Shown here: piece by piece, positions 29,112 through 37,705 of the stretch
Position numbering within the stretch: the first letter of the stretch is position 1
How the letters are laid out: every line of letters starts with the position of its first letter
DNA from: a virus
DNA length: 50,895 nt
Virus record (IMG/VR): IMGVR_UViG_3300023443_000116
Location: 1-50,895 of that record
Direction: 5' to 3' (one strand)
Notes under the pieces: model-generated
What the model was told of the DNA's origin: nothing
The model's database searches: none
The model's input: only the letters and a program-made list of their open reading frames with translations
Made by a program: the position numbers and the translations under genes

Positions 29112-29869
29112 GAGGTCACTGCTCCAAATATAGTTCCGGTCCCTCCTACGCTTACAGTGTGGCCGCTTTTCTTTATCGCGATACCAGAATTTCCCTTAGC
29201 ACCACCAGTAGCTTGTCCTGCATCCCCGACAGTTCCATCAACTCCTCTGTTGCCACCAGCCCCTCCTGCTCCTGAATCAACATCTGCTGCGCCACCAGCG
29301 CCACCAGTTGTATCTCCTCCAACACTGCCAGGATTTCCTTGTGCTGAAGCTCCTCCTGCTCCGTTACGAGCCCCGCCTCCTCCTCCGCCTCCACTTCTTA
29401 GACCAGTAGAACCTCCGCCACCTCCACCTCCTCCTCCACCACCTGCGGAAATAATACCATTATTAGTGATTGTCCCCGGAACATTATTCGCAGTATTGAA
29501 CCCTATAACATCTTGCCCGTTGCCACCGGGTAATCCATTTTGTGCAGTTGCGGTATCACCTGAACCTCCATCACCACCTCCGCCTCCGAAAGCCCGCAAT
29601 TCAACTGCGTTAGCTATTACAGATGTTAAATTAGACTTCCCGCCATCATTAGGGATAGTTCCAGTTCTAATCAAAGAGACACCAGTGAGAGTGCCATTTT
29701 GAGTAACGTTATAATTAACCGTAAGAATTAAATCATCTGCGCCATTCCATCCATCAGCCGTGGCTAGTCCTCTCCAAGTGTGTTCACCTAAATCAGAGGA
29801 AACTGTAACGGTGTGAGTTGCTACGGGGATAAATGCAGAGGCCAGTATCCCTGGTATTGATGGTATCAT
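29108..29869 (-). CDS. Glycine-rich receptor-binding fibre-tip candidate
   Basis: 253 residues. A beta-rich first third (VTVSSDLGEHTWRGLATADG) leads to a long glycine-rich half including an eleven-glycine run and several GGAGG blocks, ending KSGHTVSVGGTGTIFGAV. This resembles polyglycine-sandwich adhesins of phage fibre tips. Overlaps both neighbours by ATGA. A receptor-binding role is likely but inferred. Confidence 0.7.
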   Translation of the reverse strand: MIPSIPGILASAFIPVATHTVTVSSDLGEHTWRGLATADGWNGADDLILTVNYNVTQNGTLTGVSLIRTGTIPNDGGKSNLTSVIANAVELRAFGGGGGDGGSGDTATAQNGLPGGNGQDVIGFNTANNVPGTITNNGIISAGGGGGGGGGGGSTGLRSGGGGGGGARNGAGGASAQGNPGSVGGDTTGGAGGAADVDSGAGGAGGNRGVDGTVGDAGQATGGAKGNSGIAIKKSGHTVSVGGTGTIFGAVTS

Positions 29870-30285
29870 GCTGCTGCCAGATGCCCAATAAGAGATATCT
29901 CAGTTGTAGAAATCTTCTCCCAAGCTATCTGTGACCATTGTTCTTTTGTTTTTGCTGAAAAAGAAGCGGGGAATCTCAAATTAGTTCCTGTTGCAGCAGC
30001 GATAGTAATCTGCCCTGAACCCTGTTGCATTATAATTCCTTGGTCACCCGTGATGTGATTCTTTGCATCCAAGGTAAAAGTTTTAGCAACAGAGCCAGTT
30101 AGGAAGATAGTTTTGCCGCCATCTGTGGTTACAAGAGTATAAGCTGCGGTTTTTTCCGTGCGCCCGCGAGATGATTTTTTCGCTAAATCCGTAGAAGGAT
30201 TGTTTTCAAGTGTATCCCTTACCAGTTGAAACCACTTTATCATGGCAAGCGGATCGTCTGGTGTCGCAGGAGCTATCTTTATCAT
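29866..30285 (-). CDS. Fibre domain protein, paralogue of the 23056 C-terminus
   Basis: 139 residues. SSRGRTEKTAAYTLVTTDGG, TIFLTGSVAKTFTL, IIMQQGSGQITIAA and WEKISTTEISLIGHL align with the last 100 residues of the fibre at 23056-24042. A stand-alone version of that beta domain, probably on the virion surface. Confidence 0.7.
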   Translation of the reverse strand: MIKIAPATPDDPLAMIKWFQLVRDTLENNPSTDLAKKSSRGRTEKTAAYTLVTTDGGKTIFLTGSVAKTFTLDAKNHITGDQGIIMQQGSGQITIAAATGTNLRFPASFSAKTKEQWSQIAWEKISTTEISLIGHLAAA

Positions 30286-31631
30286 TCAATCTCAATCCAA
30301 CCTCCGCTTATCCGTCTTGGTGTATTAGAAGATATGGCAAACTCAACATGAACCTGTCTGTCAAGCTGACCGAACTTTCTCAAAATAGCTCTTTTATTAA
30401 ATTCGCCTATTTTCCCGTAACTTACTGTTCTTGGTTGTGACCAGCTTCTTCCGTCTGCTGATACCCTCATCATGACAAACCCCTCATCAGGCCCCTCTCC
30501 AGAATCCAGATCACATTCAATCGAATTGATTGACGCACGTTCACGATTAAGCTGAACAGGAGGAAATCTTACAATCGAGATAACATCTGCCCCGGAATCC
30601 TGAAAAACATCTGGTGAAGCAAAGTAAATCTGGCCCGTTAATCTATCCCCCACCAAAGTCCGGCCAAAAGCTTTGATAACCATCTGACCTGTCCATCTGT
30701 CTCCATCAGTCTCCCAATCGGCCCATAATCCAGTTGCAAGATCATAAACCAGTGTAGCTTCAGGAAAAGACAGAATATAAAATTTCTGGTTCTCATTGTC
30801 CATAAACTGACCGACTGCACTGGACTTTGAAAATCCTGCAATCCTGGTAGCAATAGCAGGAGTAGTTATGCTGACTGGAGTAAAGCCATTAAATCTATAA
30901 ACTATCCCATCATCACCAAGAAAGAATATCGTATTATCTTCCTTTGCTACCGAAAATCTTGCTCCCAATCCTCGCTCAATAACGATATCATTCAAAGGGG
31001 CAAACGGGAAATCAACATCTCCTGAGTTATAGTAAACCTGGATTGTCTTCTCACCAAACAACCATAGCCATCTGTGATTTGATTCTGCCGCTACCAAATC
31101 GTCGGGGTCGCTTTCAGCGGTTGCAAAGTCTAAAGCGTTGTAAGACAAAAAATCCAGTTGAGTTGAAATCTGAAATTTAGCTGAATTTGGTTTTGTTACA
31201 ATTCCGAAGGTATCAAGATAGGTAAACGTAGTGGCTCCCACAAAGGCGTCAGACGTTATCTCTGTTAAATCTGTTGCAGTTGCTACCCAACCACTGTCAT
31301 CAGCGGCTATACCCACCTGTGCGCCGTTCTCGGCCATAGATACAGGACCAGTACCTCTTATATTGCCCAAAAGCGTAGCAACCATGTTTACAACAATATA
31401 AACTCCCAAGCCTGAAACAAGAAATAAATCTCCCCCCATCTTGATAAACCCGCGAATAGGGCCATCCCCAACATTTAACCAATTTGAAAGCATGGGACGG
31501 TTTAAAAGCAATGCAGGACTCTTGGAAGTAGGAGAACCGGGCTCAATATAAAGATTGATTAACTTTTCAACCGTAAATTCCTTACTTTTGCCGTCCGATG
31601 ACTGAATGGATAAAGGTAATCTTCTAGCCAT
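30282..31631 (-). CDS. Head-tail / packaged DNA stabilisation protein (P22 gp10-like)
   Basis: 449 residues from ATG 31631 (a longer frame lies inside the previous gene). RLPLSIQSSDGKSKEF, LINLYIEPG...KSPALLLNRPM and the repeated beta-propeller-like strands (WLWLFGEKTIQVYYNSGDV, FLGDDGIVYRFNGF) match the P22 gp10 family, which plugs the head after packaging. It follows the gp4-like gene as in P22. Confidence 0.82.
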   Translation of the reverse strand: MARRLPLSIQSSDGKSKEFTVEKLINLYIEPGSPTSKSPALLLNRPMLSNWLNVGDGPIRGFIKMGGDLFLVSGLGVYIVVNMVATLLGNIRGTGPVSMAENGAQVGIAADDSGWVATATDLTEITSDAFVGATTFTYLDTFGIVTKPNSAKFQISTQLDFLSYNALDFATAESDPDDLVAAESNHRWLWLFGEKTIQVYYNSGDVDFPFAPLNDIVIERGLGARFSVAKEDNTIFFLGDDGIVYRFNGFTPVSITTPAIATRIAGFSKSSAVGQFMDNENQKFYILSFPEATLVYDLATGLWADWETDGDRWTGQMVIKAFGRTLVGDRLTGQIYFASPDVFQDSGADVISIVRFPPVQLNRERASINSIECDLDSGEGPDEGFVMMRVSADGRSWSQPRTVSYGKIGEFNKRAILRKFGQLDRQVHVEFAISSNTPRRISGGWIEIE

Positions 31632-32304
31632 CTGGCTGCAAGAAGACGGACGCGCCTTCTTCGTCCCACATAGAAACACCTGCTTTCAGTACAGCGGCCC
31701 TTGATACAAGATGATTGGTCAGTCCGCCATATTCATCTCCCAAGAACTCCGCCAGATTATAACTTAAGGCCATAAACCACTCCTGCGGGAAATCGGGACT
31801 GTCAGTCGAAGCATCAAAGTCTTCTATAGACCGCGCAAAAGTAAATTTGAAAGACCCGCTATTTCCTGAAGCTAATGTGGGCCAGACAAAAAGTTTTCCC
31901 GTAGTTAATTGAGGAGTATAGTAGAAGTTAGTGGGTATTCCTGTTGAAGATTTTAGGCTTAATTCAAAGTATTCCTGTCTTGAGTAGTGGTTCATAGGAA
32001 TGTCGCCAGAAGTCTGGGAAAACTGCATATCAATAATTCTCAAAGGTCTTACGGTGAAATTCCCAGAAGGTCCCATGGTATAGGATTCCTGTGATGTTAC
32101 TGCTGTAAGCGTTCCTCTGGTTTCAATCCATAAATCAGTGTCCTTTTGCCAATCCTTTACAAGAATATTCAATGCCTGTGAGCCCCTTACAACCATATCA
32201 GAAGATAACGCTTCACCTTCAGCGCCTATTTTTAATAGAGAAAAGGCCCTTGTAATGATGTCATCTCTTGTCATTGAGAAATCAGTTGAGCCGCTTGTTG
32301 CCAT
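31624..32304 (-). CDS. Tail accessory factor (P22 gp4-like)
   Basis: 226 residues. MTRDDIITRAFSLLKIGAEG, SQALNILVKDWQKDTDLWIE and a C-terminal ALSYNLAEFLGDEYG are characteristic of the P22 gp4-like tail accessory proteins that bind the portal after DNA packaging. Overlaps the gp10-like gene by eight bases. Confidence 0.8.
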   Translation of the reverse strand: MATSGSTDFSMTRDDIITRAFSLLKIGAEGEALSSDMVVRGSQALNILVKDWQKDTDLWIETRGTLTAVTSQESYTMGPSGNFTVRPLRIIDMQFSQTSGDIPMNHYSRQEYFELSLKSSTGIPTNFYYTPQLTTGKLFVWPTLASGNSGSFKFTFARSIEDFDASTDSPDFPQEWFMALSYNLAEFLGDEYGGLTNHLVSRAAVLKAGVSMWDEEGASVFLQPDG

Positions 32305-33137
32305 TATATCCTCGGATTGTTAACTGTTGAAGTTGTCGTTGAAATATAGTTCCCAGGATTACCACTTTTGTCATACGCTCCCCACAAAAAAAGAGCCGCA
32401 GAAGAATCTCCTACATAAGAAGTCCCTAAATCAGCATCAGTGACCTGGAATACTCCTGTTGTAGCGGTTCCTGTCGTTGAAGGAATGCCTGTAGCAGTAC
32501 AGCGATACCATATATCGTCAAGGATTGTTCTTCGCTCTATCCTTCCCGCCGCAAGAGTAGCTGTTCCTGAGTTGGTAGCAGAACCTACAGACCCATCGCT
32601 CAAGTTAAACCAGACATTTATCCGATTAGAAGAATTACCGGTTTCATAAGCCTTGATTAGTAAAAAGGACCGCGAACCTTTTTTAGCCTCAACACTAACG
32701 GTCAAAGCTGACTGCGGATTTAAAACAGAACTCTGCTCTAAACTGTGTTCGCCATTGGTAATGTCATCGATAAGAGAATCAGCAGTACTCTGGCCATCCG
32801 AAGCCGCTATTGAATCAGCAACAACGGTTGAATTGGTTTTAGTCCAGCTTGCATTATCAAAGGTTTCAGACTGAAGAAACAGATTAACGCCAATAAAGAC
32901 ATCGGCAGGAGGAGGACGTACAGGTTTTACTGATTGTTTGTCTTTCCTTCCTTTCAAAGAAAGCTGAGGGTGTTTTGCCTCCCAGTTGTCTTTATGAACC
33001 CAAAATCCGTCCCAAGTCTTTTTAGCCTCTGATCGGCGCATTTTCTCACCAGTAAGATCATCTATCATCCAATAATCTTGCTTCCTATAATGATCTCCGT
33101 GAGTCAGAGAAGTATCAATTACGGAGCTTTTACTCAT
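32304..33137 (-). CDS. Structural protein with carbohydrate-binding-like domain
   Basis: 277 residues. Residues 1-60 (IDTSLTHGD, QDYWMIDDLTGEKMRRSEAK, KTWDGFWVHK, EAKHPQ) form a phage structural module. From about residue 82, NLFLQSETFDNASWTKTNST through FFLWGAYDKSGNPGNYI-type strands resembles phage carbohydrate-binding jelly-roll domains. Its first codons are duplicated upstream of the HNH gene at 33658-33744. Confidence 0.7.
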   Translation of the reverse strand: MSKSSVIDTSLTHGDHYRKQDYWMIDDLTGEKMRRSEAKKTWDGFWVHKDNWEAKHPQLSLKGRKDKQSVKPVRPPPADVFIGVNLFLQSETFDNASWTKTNSTVVADSIAASDGQSTADSLIDDITNGEHSLEQSSVLNPQSALTVSVEAKKGSRSFLLIKAYETGNSSNRINVWFNLSDGSVGSATNSGTATLAAGRIERRTILDDIWYRCTATGIPSTTGTATTGVFQVTDADLGTSYVGDSSAALFLWGAYDKSGNPGNYISTTTSTVNNPRI

Positions 33138-33640
33138 GACGCTCTCGCAAACTTACCAAAATGTCTCTGTGCGGCTTCAAAATAGGCTATATGAGCTGCT
33201 TCTGGTGTATCAAAGTAGCCAAGATGAATGGGTTTTTGCTGTACCCTGATGCTTGCACGATAGCGCCCACTACGCTTTACAAATGTCACTCCTTTAAACC
33301 CGGTAGTATTATCTGATCTAAGTTTTTGATTGGCCGCGTTTTGTGCTTGATTTGCCTCGCGTAAGTTATTCCAACGATTGTTAAGGCCGTCCCCATCCTT
33401 ATGATCTACGCCTTTTATTGGCCATGTACCTGTCATATAAAAAAACGCAAGACGGTGAGCATAATAAAGAGTGTCATCAATTCTGATTTGAACACGCTGA
33501 CGCTGAAAACCTTTTAAAATAGAACCAGCAATATCTCCGCATCGTGCGCCCCCTCCGCGATTTTTATTCCATACAAAAATTCCAGCATCAGGGTAATATT
33601 CCAGAACTTCTTTCAGTCGTTGCTGAGTTAATCGGCTCAT
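33134..33640 (-). CDS. HNH endonuclease with AP2 domain (homing)
   Basis: 168 residues from ATG 33640 with GAAGGAAAAGAA upstream (ATG 33661 overlaps the previous stop). HNH core: YYAHRLAFFYMTGTW, VDHKDGDGLNNRWNNLREA; AP2 DNA-binding end: NTTGFKGVTFVKRSGRYRAS and HLGYFDTPEAAHIAYFEA. It interrupts an operon of virion genes and lies exactly between a 28-codon orphan start and the intact gene sharing that start. Confidence 0.88.
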   Translation of the reverse strand: MSRLTQQRLKEVLEYYPDAGIFVWNKNRGGGARCGDIAGSILKGFQRQRVQIRIDDTLYYAHRLAFFYMTGTWPIKGVDHKDGDGLNNRWNNLREANQAQNAANQKLRSDNTTGFKGVTFVKRSGRYRASIRVQQKPIHLGYFDTPEAAHIAYFEAAQRHFGKFARAS

Positions 33641-33657
33641 TTCTTTTCCTTCTTTTT

Positions 33658-33744
33658 TCATTGATGACTTATACTAAGGAATTCTGAGCGTTCTGTAAAC
33701 CAATCGCCATGCGTTAAACTGGTATCTATAGGCCCTCTACTCAT
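33658..33744 (-). pseudogene. Orphan 5' end (28 codons) of the 32304-33137 gene
   Basis: It begins MSRGPIDTSLTHGDWFTERS and stops at 33658, overlapping an ATG of the HNH gene. IDTSLTHGD is identical to residues 7-15 of the downstream structural protein, but the codons differ at several third positions, so the copies are diverged. It starts by TAATG overlap with the previous gene, in the position the true gene start must have held before the endonuclease entered. Confidence 0.75.
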
Positions 33745-34364
33745 TAGACTTGCAGAACATTGGCACTAAGCGTGGCCCCGGATGAATACGAACTCACCAC
33801 AAACTGAAGACCTTCATGTGAGTTGGTCAGGGTTGTGTTGAGGTCTGCTGTTTTAGATGTAAGGGCTGATATTGCAATCCAGTTAACCGTATCTGTGCCC
33901 TGCACATCTATGAAGGTTTCGTTTACCGTGTAGTTAATCGTGCCACCAATATCTATAGCAATGGTAGTTCCGGTGTGGTTATAGCGGTTCATGGGAACAG
34001 TTTGTGATTTTGCTTCATCGGAAACCCCTGCTGACATATTGGTGCCGATTGAAGCGCTAGAGGCAATTTGAGAAATGGTCTTCCAATATTTCGCAGTTGT
34101 CACTGTGTTGCTTACCGGCGCGGAAATCGTTTCAGTAGTCCCCACGCCAAGTTCGGTTGTCCCTGTAATTGTCAGTGTTGCCGCTGATACATCGGCGGCA
34201 CTTTCAAAATCAATCTTCTGAGCAGTCGGCAAAGAAAGTGTCCCCGAACTTGTCAAAGAACCATTCAAGTTAAGATCACCAGCCGCAGTTAGTGTTTGAT
34301 CCTGTGCAACATTTGTGATTGAAGGGACTTGCAGAATAAAATCAAGCCGTTTATTTCTAGACAT
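33744..34364 (-). CDS. Virion structural protein
   Basis: 206 residues, Thr/Ser-rich and beta-stranded throughout (GDLNLNGSLTSSGTLSLPTA, VNETFIDVQGTDTVNWIAIS), typical of phage decoration or fibre-shaft proteins. AACTTAGGAGAAAAAT precedes ATG 34364. Specific role unknown. Confidence 0.7.
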   Translation of the reverse strand: MSRNKRLDFILQVPSITNVAQDQTLTAAGDLNLNGSLTSSGTLSLPTAQKIDFESAADVSAATLTITGTTELGVGTTETISAPVSNTVTTAKYWKTISQIASSASIGTNMSAGVSDEAKSQTVPMNRYNHTGTTIAIDIGGTINYTVNETFIDVQGTDTVNWIAISALTSKTADLNTTLTNSHEGLQFVVSSYSSGATLSANVLQV

Positions 34365-34373
34365 ATTTTTCTC

Positions 34374-34697
34374 CTAAGTTACGGCAAAGGTTCCTACATC
34401 GCTAATAAATATATCGGGACCTCCACCGGTATTTTTATAAGTTAAAATTGCTGTATATGTACCGGCAACATCAAGATCGCCGGTCAATATGGTATATTGC
34501 GCCCAAGTATTAGCTGCCAATGTCCCTAAAGGAGTTCCCGTTAGTTCTGATGTCCCCAGAGTAGGAACCCACGTATCGGTTGTTACCGCACCACCTGTCG
34601 CGGTTTTGGTTATTGCGGTTGATAATGATGTGTTTGAGGACATATCAAAAGATGTTGCAAATCTGAAGATAATCCCTTCTTCGCCTACCTTAGCCAT
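34374..34697 (-). CDS. Virion structural protein
   Basis: 107 residues from ATG 34697, which overlaps the preceding stop (TAATG); a TTG at 34706 is less likely. MAKVGEEGIIFRFATSFDMS and GTYTAILTYKNTGGGPDIF form an Ig-like beta pattern. Found beside the repeat fibre. Confidence 0.65.
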   Translation of the reverse strand: MAKVGEEGIIFRFATSFDMSSNTSLSTAITKTATGGAVTTDTWVPTLGTSELTGTPLGTLAANTWAQYTILTGDLDVAGTYTAILTYKNTGGGPDIFISDVGTFAVT

Positions 34698-36745
34698 TAT
34701 GGACAAATCTCCGTTTTAATATAAATTGTTTGTTCTCTCATATCACCCAAGACAACAATATCACTACCGTCTATGGTGGTTGAAACTGTTTCTGTGTCTG
34801 TAATTGTATTTTTGACGTAAATGGTTTCAGTTGTCACATCCATTAAGAGATGGACAAGGTTTGTAATTAACGTAGCCACATATTCAAAGCATCTCACCAC
34901 AATTACGCTGGCAGAACCTATAGCCGTGGCTGCAATGGTGATTAACACCGTTTTAAGCCTGCTCACGGACGCAGTACCGATTCCCGAGGCTGCTATGGTC
35001 TTTTTAACCGTCTTGAGCCGTGACAAGGCTGCTGTGCCGATGCCTGAAGCTGCGATTGTTATTCCTCTTGCCACCTTGAAGGCCGCTGTTCCGACCCCAG
35101 AAGCTGCAATCGTCTTGGGGAATCTGGCAACTCTGCCTAAAACAGCAGTACCAACCCCTGAAGTGGCAATAGTCAAAGCAACTGTTTTTAACCTTCCGAC
35201 AACTGCCGTACCAACGCCAGAAGCGGCGATAGTTAAGGCAACTATCTTTCCTCTTCCAACTGAAGCTGTGCCAACACCTGCTGCTGCAATAGTCTTGGCA
35301 ACCGTTTTAAGTCTTGATAACGCCGCCGTACCAACGCCAGAAGCGGCGATAGTCTTGGGAAACCTAGCAACTCTTGATAATATTGCTGTACCCACGCCCG
35401 TTGCAGCGATTGTAATTGCTCTAGCTACGGTAAAAGCTGCTGTGCCAATACCTGATGCAGTTATAGTAACGAAAGTCTTTTTAACAAAATTAGCAGTACC
35501 AACACCACTTGCAGCTATAGTCTTGCCTACAGTTTTTAATCTTGCCAAAACCGCAGTACCAACTCCTGATGAGGCTATGGTAATAGGAAAAGTTGCCGCT
35601 CCCGCATCTGCCTCTAGCGTTAAGGCCCAAGTGGTATTTGCCCCAAGCGTACCAGAAGTTCCGCCTGTATAGCTGAGACTTAAATCATCACCAGCAACAA
35701 AAGTAACCGTGTTCACAGTGTCTTCAATTAACGAAGTCGAAGCCGCCGTGTGGCTTAAAGTAACAGCAGTATCAACACCATTCTTTCTAAGCGTAAATGT
35801 TGCGTTTCCGGTATAAGAATTTGATAGCGCGTGTATTCTCAGGTTGGAAGCCGTACCATCATACTGCATAGAGTGTTTAATGCGTTCTTCATCGGTATTG
35901 TCGTCCACTTCCCTACCTGATATTGGCCAGAAATGAACCGTTGCACTGGCCGTCCTCGTCCCGGCCACAACTCCTATACAATCCTGCTTTGAGTTGGTGG
36001 AGATAAAAGTCGCTCCACAAGTGGTATACACCGTGGCTCCGCCAGAGCCTTCTATCAATTCCGTTTCGACAGTATCAGCAGCCGAATAGGAAACCGCACT
36101 TCCTGTGTCTTCAAATAATCCAGTAGTAGCTGCTGTTATAACCGCCGATTGTGCTGTGGCCGTTCCGTTTACAGCAACAGACGCAGAACCATTCCCAGAA
36201 GTAGTGTTGGAACTCACAAAAATATAGGTTCTTGTTATAGTCCCGGCAGACCTTAAAAGATGAGTATTTGCAAGCGCGCTATTACTTGGCCCCAAAGTTT
36301 GGTTCATATACTGAAAGTCAGTGCCAGCTATAGCATCACCATTGTTATCAACAACATTTAAAATAAAAACCGTATCGCTTGTAGCGTCAAAAACACATGA
36401 AAAGAATTCAGGAGTTAAGGCTGCTACCGTGATTCCGAAGTTTATTTTATCATTAGCACTAACCGCGTCAGTATTGGTGTTGTCAGTAAATTCTCCCGCG
36501 CCAGTGGGGACAACCGTAATTGAAGTATCGGCAGCTCCGTTTCTGACAGTAACCGCGCTACTAGAACCACCAGCCGCGACCCTGACCCATAAATCAGAGA
36601 GAGTACCAGCCGCACCAATAACGGCCTGCATTTGAGCCTCTGTACTACTACCAACTATACTATGAAAAGCAGCCCCCATCGTAAGAAAAGTGCCATCGTT
36701 ACTGTCATCCGTCTGAGCATAATAAAATAGGGTAGTCTTAGCCAT
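34697..36745 (-). CDS. Long repeat-containing fibre/adhesin
   Basis: 682 residues. The first 385 are beta-rich domain sequence. Residues about 386-616 hold twelve tandem repeats of 18-20 residues with core TIAASGVGTA followed by a variable basic linker (LSRLKTVAK, LGRVARFPK, FKVARGI). The last 65 residues are a non-repeat cap. Similar TATGVA-type repeats are known in phage surface proteins. Probably a fibrous virion appendage. Confidence 0.75.
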   Translation of the reverse strand: MAKTTLFYYAQTDDSNDGTFLTMGAAFHSIVGSSTEAQMQAVIGAAGTLSDLWVRVAAGGSSSAVTVRNGAADTSITVVPTGAGEFTDNTNTDAVSANDKINFGITVAALTPEFFSCVFDATSDTVFILNVVDNNGDAIAGTDFQYMNQTLGPSNSALANTHLLRSAGTITRTYIFVSSNTTSGNGSASVAVNGTATAQSAVITAATTGLFEDTGSAVSYSAADTVETELIEGSGGATVYTTCGATFISTNSKQDCIGVVAGTRTASATVHFWPISGREVDDNTDEERIKHSMQYDGTASNLRIHALSNSYTGNATFTLRKNGVDTAVTLSHTAASTSLIEDTVNTVTFVAGDDLSLSYTGGTSGTLGANTTWALTLEADAGAATFPITIASSGVGTAVLARLKTVGKTIAASGVGTANFVKKTFVTITASGIGTAAFTVARAITIAATGVGTAILSRVARFPKTIAASGVGTAALSRLKTVAKTIAAAGVGTASVGRGKIVALTIAASGVGTAVVGRLKTVALTIATSGVGTAVLGRVARFPKTIAASGVGTAAFKVARGITIAASGIGTAALSRLKTVKKTIAASGIGTASVSRLKTVLITIAATAIGSASVIVVRCFEYVATLITNLVHLLMDVTTETIYVKNTITDTETVSTTIDGSDIVVLGDMREQTIYIKTEICP

Positions 36746-37040
36746 TGATCGTCACCGCTAAACCGGCACATAAATTCCTAGCTTGTATCTTCTTGTTGGT
36801 GGGGACAACAATGTTGATTACATTGTCCAGTCTTGCCCAATTAAAGGTTTCATCAGTCAGAATAGCAGCAGCAACCAACCTTCCTTGAGCTATGTTCTTA
36901 TCCTGGTTTTCAATCCAGACCTCAAGACCGCGTTGAATCGTGGTGGCTACACCGTCTTCAGAGGCAGCAAACAAAACCCCTTCATCATCGAAATCTATCT
37001 GTACGGTGTCCATTGTGTCTGGAGTGACCCGAGTAGGCAC
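36738..37040 (-). CDS. Virion-associated protein
   Basis: 100 residues starting MPTRVTPDTMDTVQIDFDDE. A beta-rich small protein with one cysteine near the C-terminus. Overlaps the fibre gene by eight bases. Function unknown. Confidence 0.65.
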   Translation of the reverse strand: MPTRVTPDTMDTVQIDFDDEGVLFAASEDGVATTIQRGLEVWIENQDKNIAQGRLVAAAILTDETFNWARLDNVINIVVPTNKKIQARNLCAGLAVTING

Positions 37041-37044
37041 ATTA

Positions 37045-37407
37045 TTAACTCCAAGTTAAGGTTATCGTGAAGTCGATTTTATCTCCATTCGCCAACACCT
37101 GCCCGGTAAAGTCTCCCTTAATTACCATATTGCCAGCAGTAGCGGCATCGAATACACCTGCGTTGGTAATGGTTCTTGCAGCCGTAGCGGTCATGGTGGC
37201 AGTTAAAGAGTTGATATTTGCAGATGGTTGAGCTTCTGCTAGATTAACTCTAGATTCGCCACTTTCTGTAAAAAGCGTGGTATCTGTTTTTCCCGCAGTG
37301 CCCGCCCCAGTTCCCCACCCGACTAACCAGTTTGTTGGTGCGGAAGCAGTGCCATCAAAGAAGTCAGCAGCTCGGTCTTCGCCTACGTCTGTCCAAATGT
37401 CAGCCAT
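37045..37407 (-). CDS. Phage virion protein
   Basis: 120 residues. WTDVGEDRAADFFDGTASAP, NWLVGWGTGAGTAGKTDTTL and AARTITNAGVFDAATAG recur in a family of phage virion proteins. AATTTAGGAGACTAAAAAA lies before ATG 37407. Probably a decoration or tail component. Confidence 0.72.
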   Translation of the reverse strand: MADIWTDVGEDRAADFFDGTASAPTNWLVGWGTGAGTAGKTDTTLFTESGESRVNLAEAQPSANINSLTATMTATAARTITNAGVFDAATAGNMVIKGDFTGQVLANGDKIDFTITLTWS

Positions 37408-37532
37408 TTTTTTAGTCTCCTAAATTGTTCGTATCGTTTGAGTTGTTTTGGGTTTTCGAACCAACGGTCATATTTCTTTTTATAAATCCGCATCTTTATT
37501 GATGCTATACCTTTGGCTTTTGGCCCGATCAT
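37383..37532 (-). CDS. Hypothetical basic protein, 49 residues
   Basis: It starts by ATGA overlap at 37532: MIGPKAKGIASIKMRIYKKK, then YDRWFENPKQLKRYEQF. Strongly basic and helical. It ends inside the next gene in another frame, so its coding is supported by coupling rather than by conservation I can see. Confidence 0.55.
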   Translation of the reverse strand: MIGPKAKGIASIKMRIYKKKYDRWFENPKQLKRYEQFRRLKKWLTFGQT

Positions 37533-37696
37533 TTTATTGCAATACCGCTATTAAGCTTTTTAACCAAAAGTTCGCCTTCAGCAGTTGTCAGGTAAATATC
37601 GTCTATACGTCTTGCTTTTCCATTAGCGTCCAGAAATGTTATATTGACCCTAGCCCTGTCTATTTTAGGGTCGTTCAGTTTTGCATTGTGTTTCAT
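37529..37696 (-). CDS. Hypothetical 55-residue protein
   Basis: It starts MKHNAKLNDPKIDRARVNIT behind CCTAGGAGATTCAA and ends GIAIK. The order strand, NGKARRIDDIYLTTAEGE, helix suggests a compact alpha/beta fold. Coupled to the 49-residue gene downstream. Confidence 0.65.
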   Translation of the reverse strand: MKHNAKLNDPKIDRARVNITFLDANGKARRIDDIYLTTAEGELLVKKLNSGIAIK

Positions 37697-37705
37697 TTGA
37701 ATCTC

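Noticed and set aside
29157-29702. Plus-strand proline-rich frame of 181 codons
   Set aside because: Antisense of the glycine-rich fibre: glycine codons read backwards as proline/alanine. No ribosome binding site.
34821-35672. Plus-strand open frame of 283 codons rich in Ala/Val/Pro
   Set aside because: It is the antisense of the tandem repeats in the 34697-36745 fibre gene; the regularity comes from the repeats, and it has no start signal or neighbours on that strand.
37383-37696. Tail-assembly frameshift or slippery site
   Set aside because: The two overlapping small genes are joined by a plain ATGA, and there is no tape-measure gene that would call for a frameshifted chaperone.
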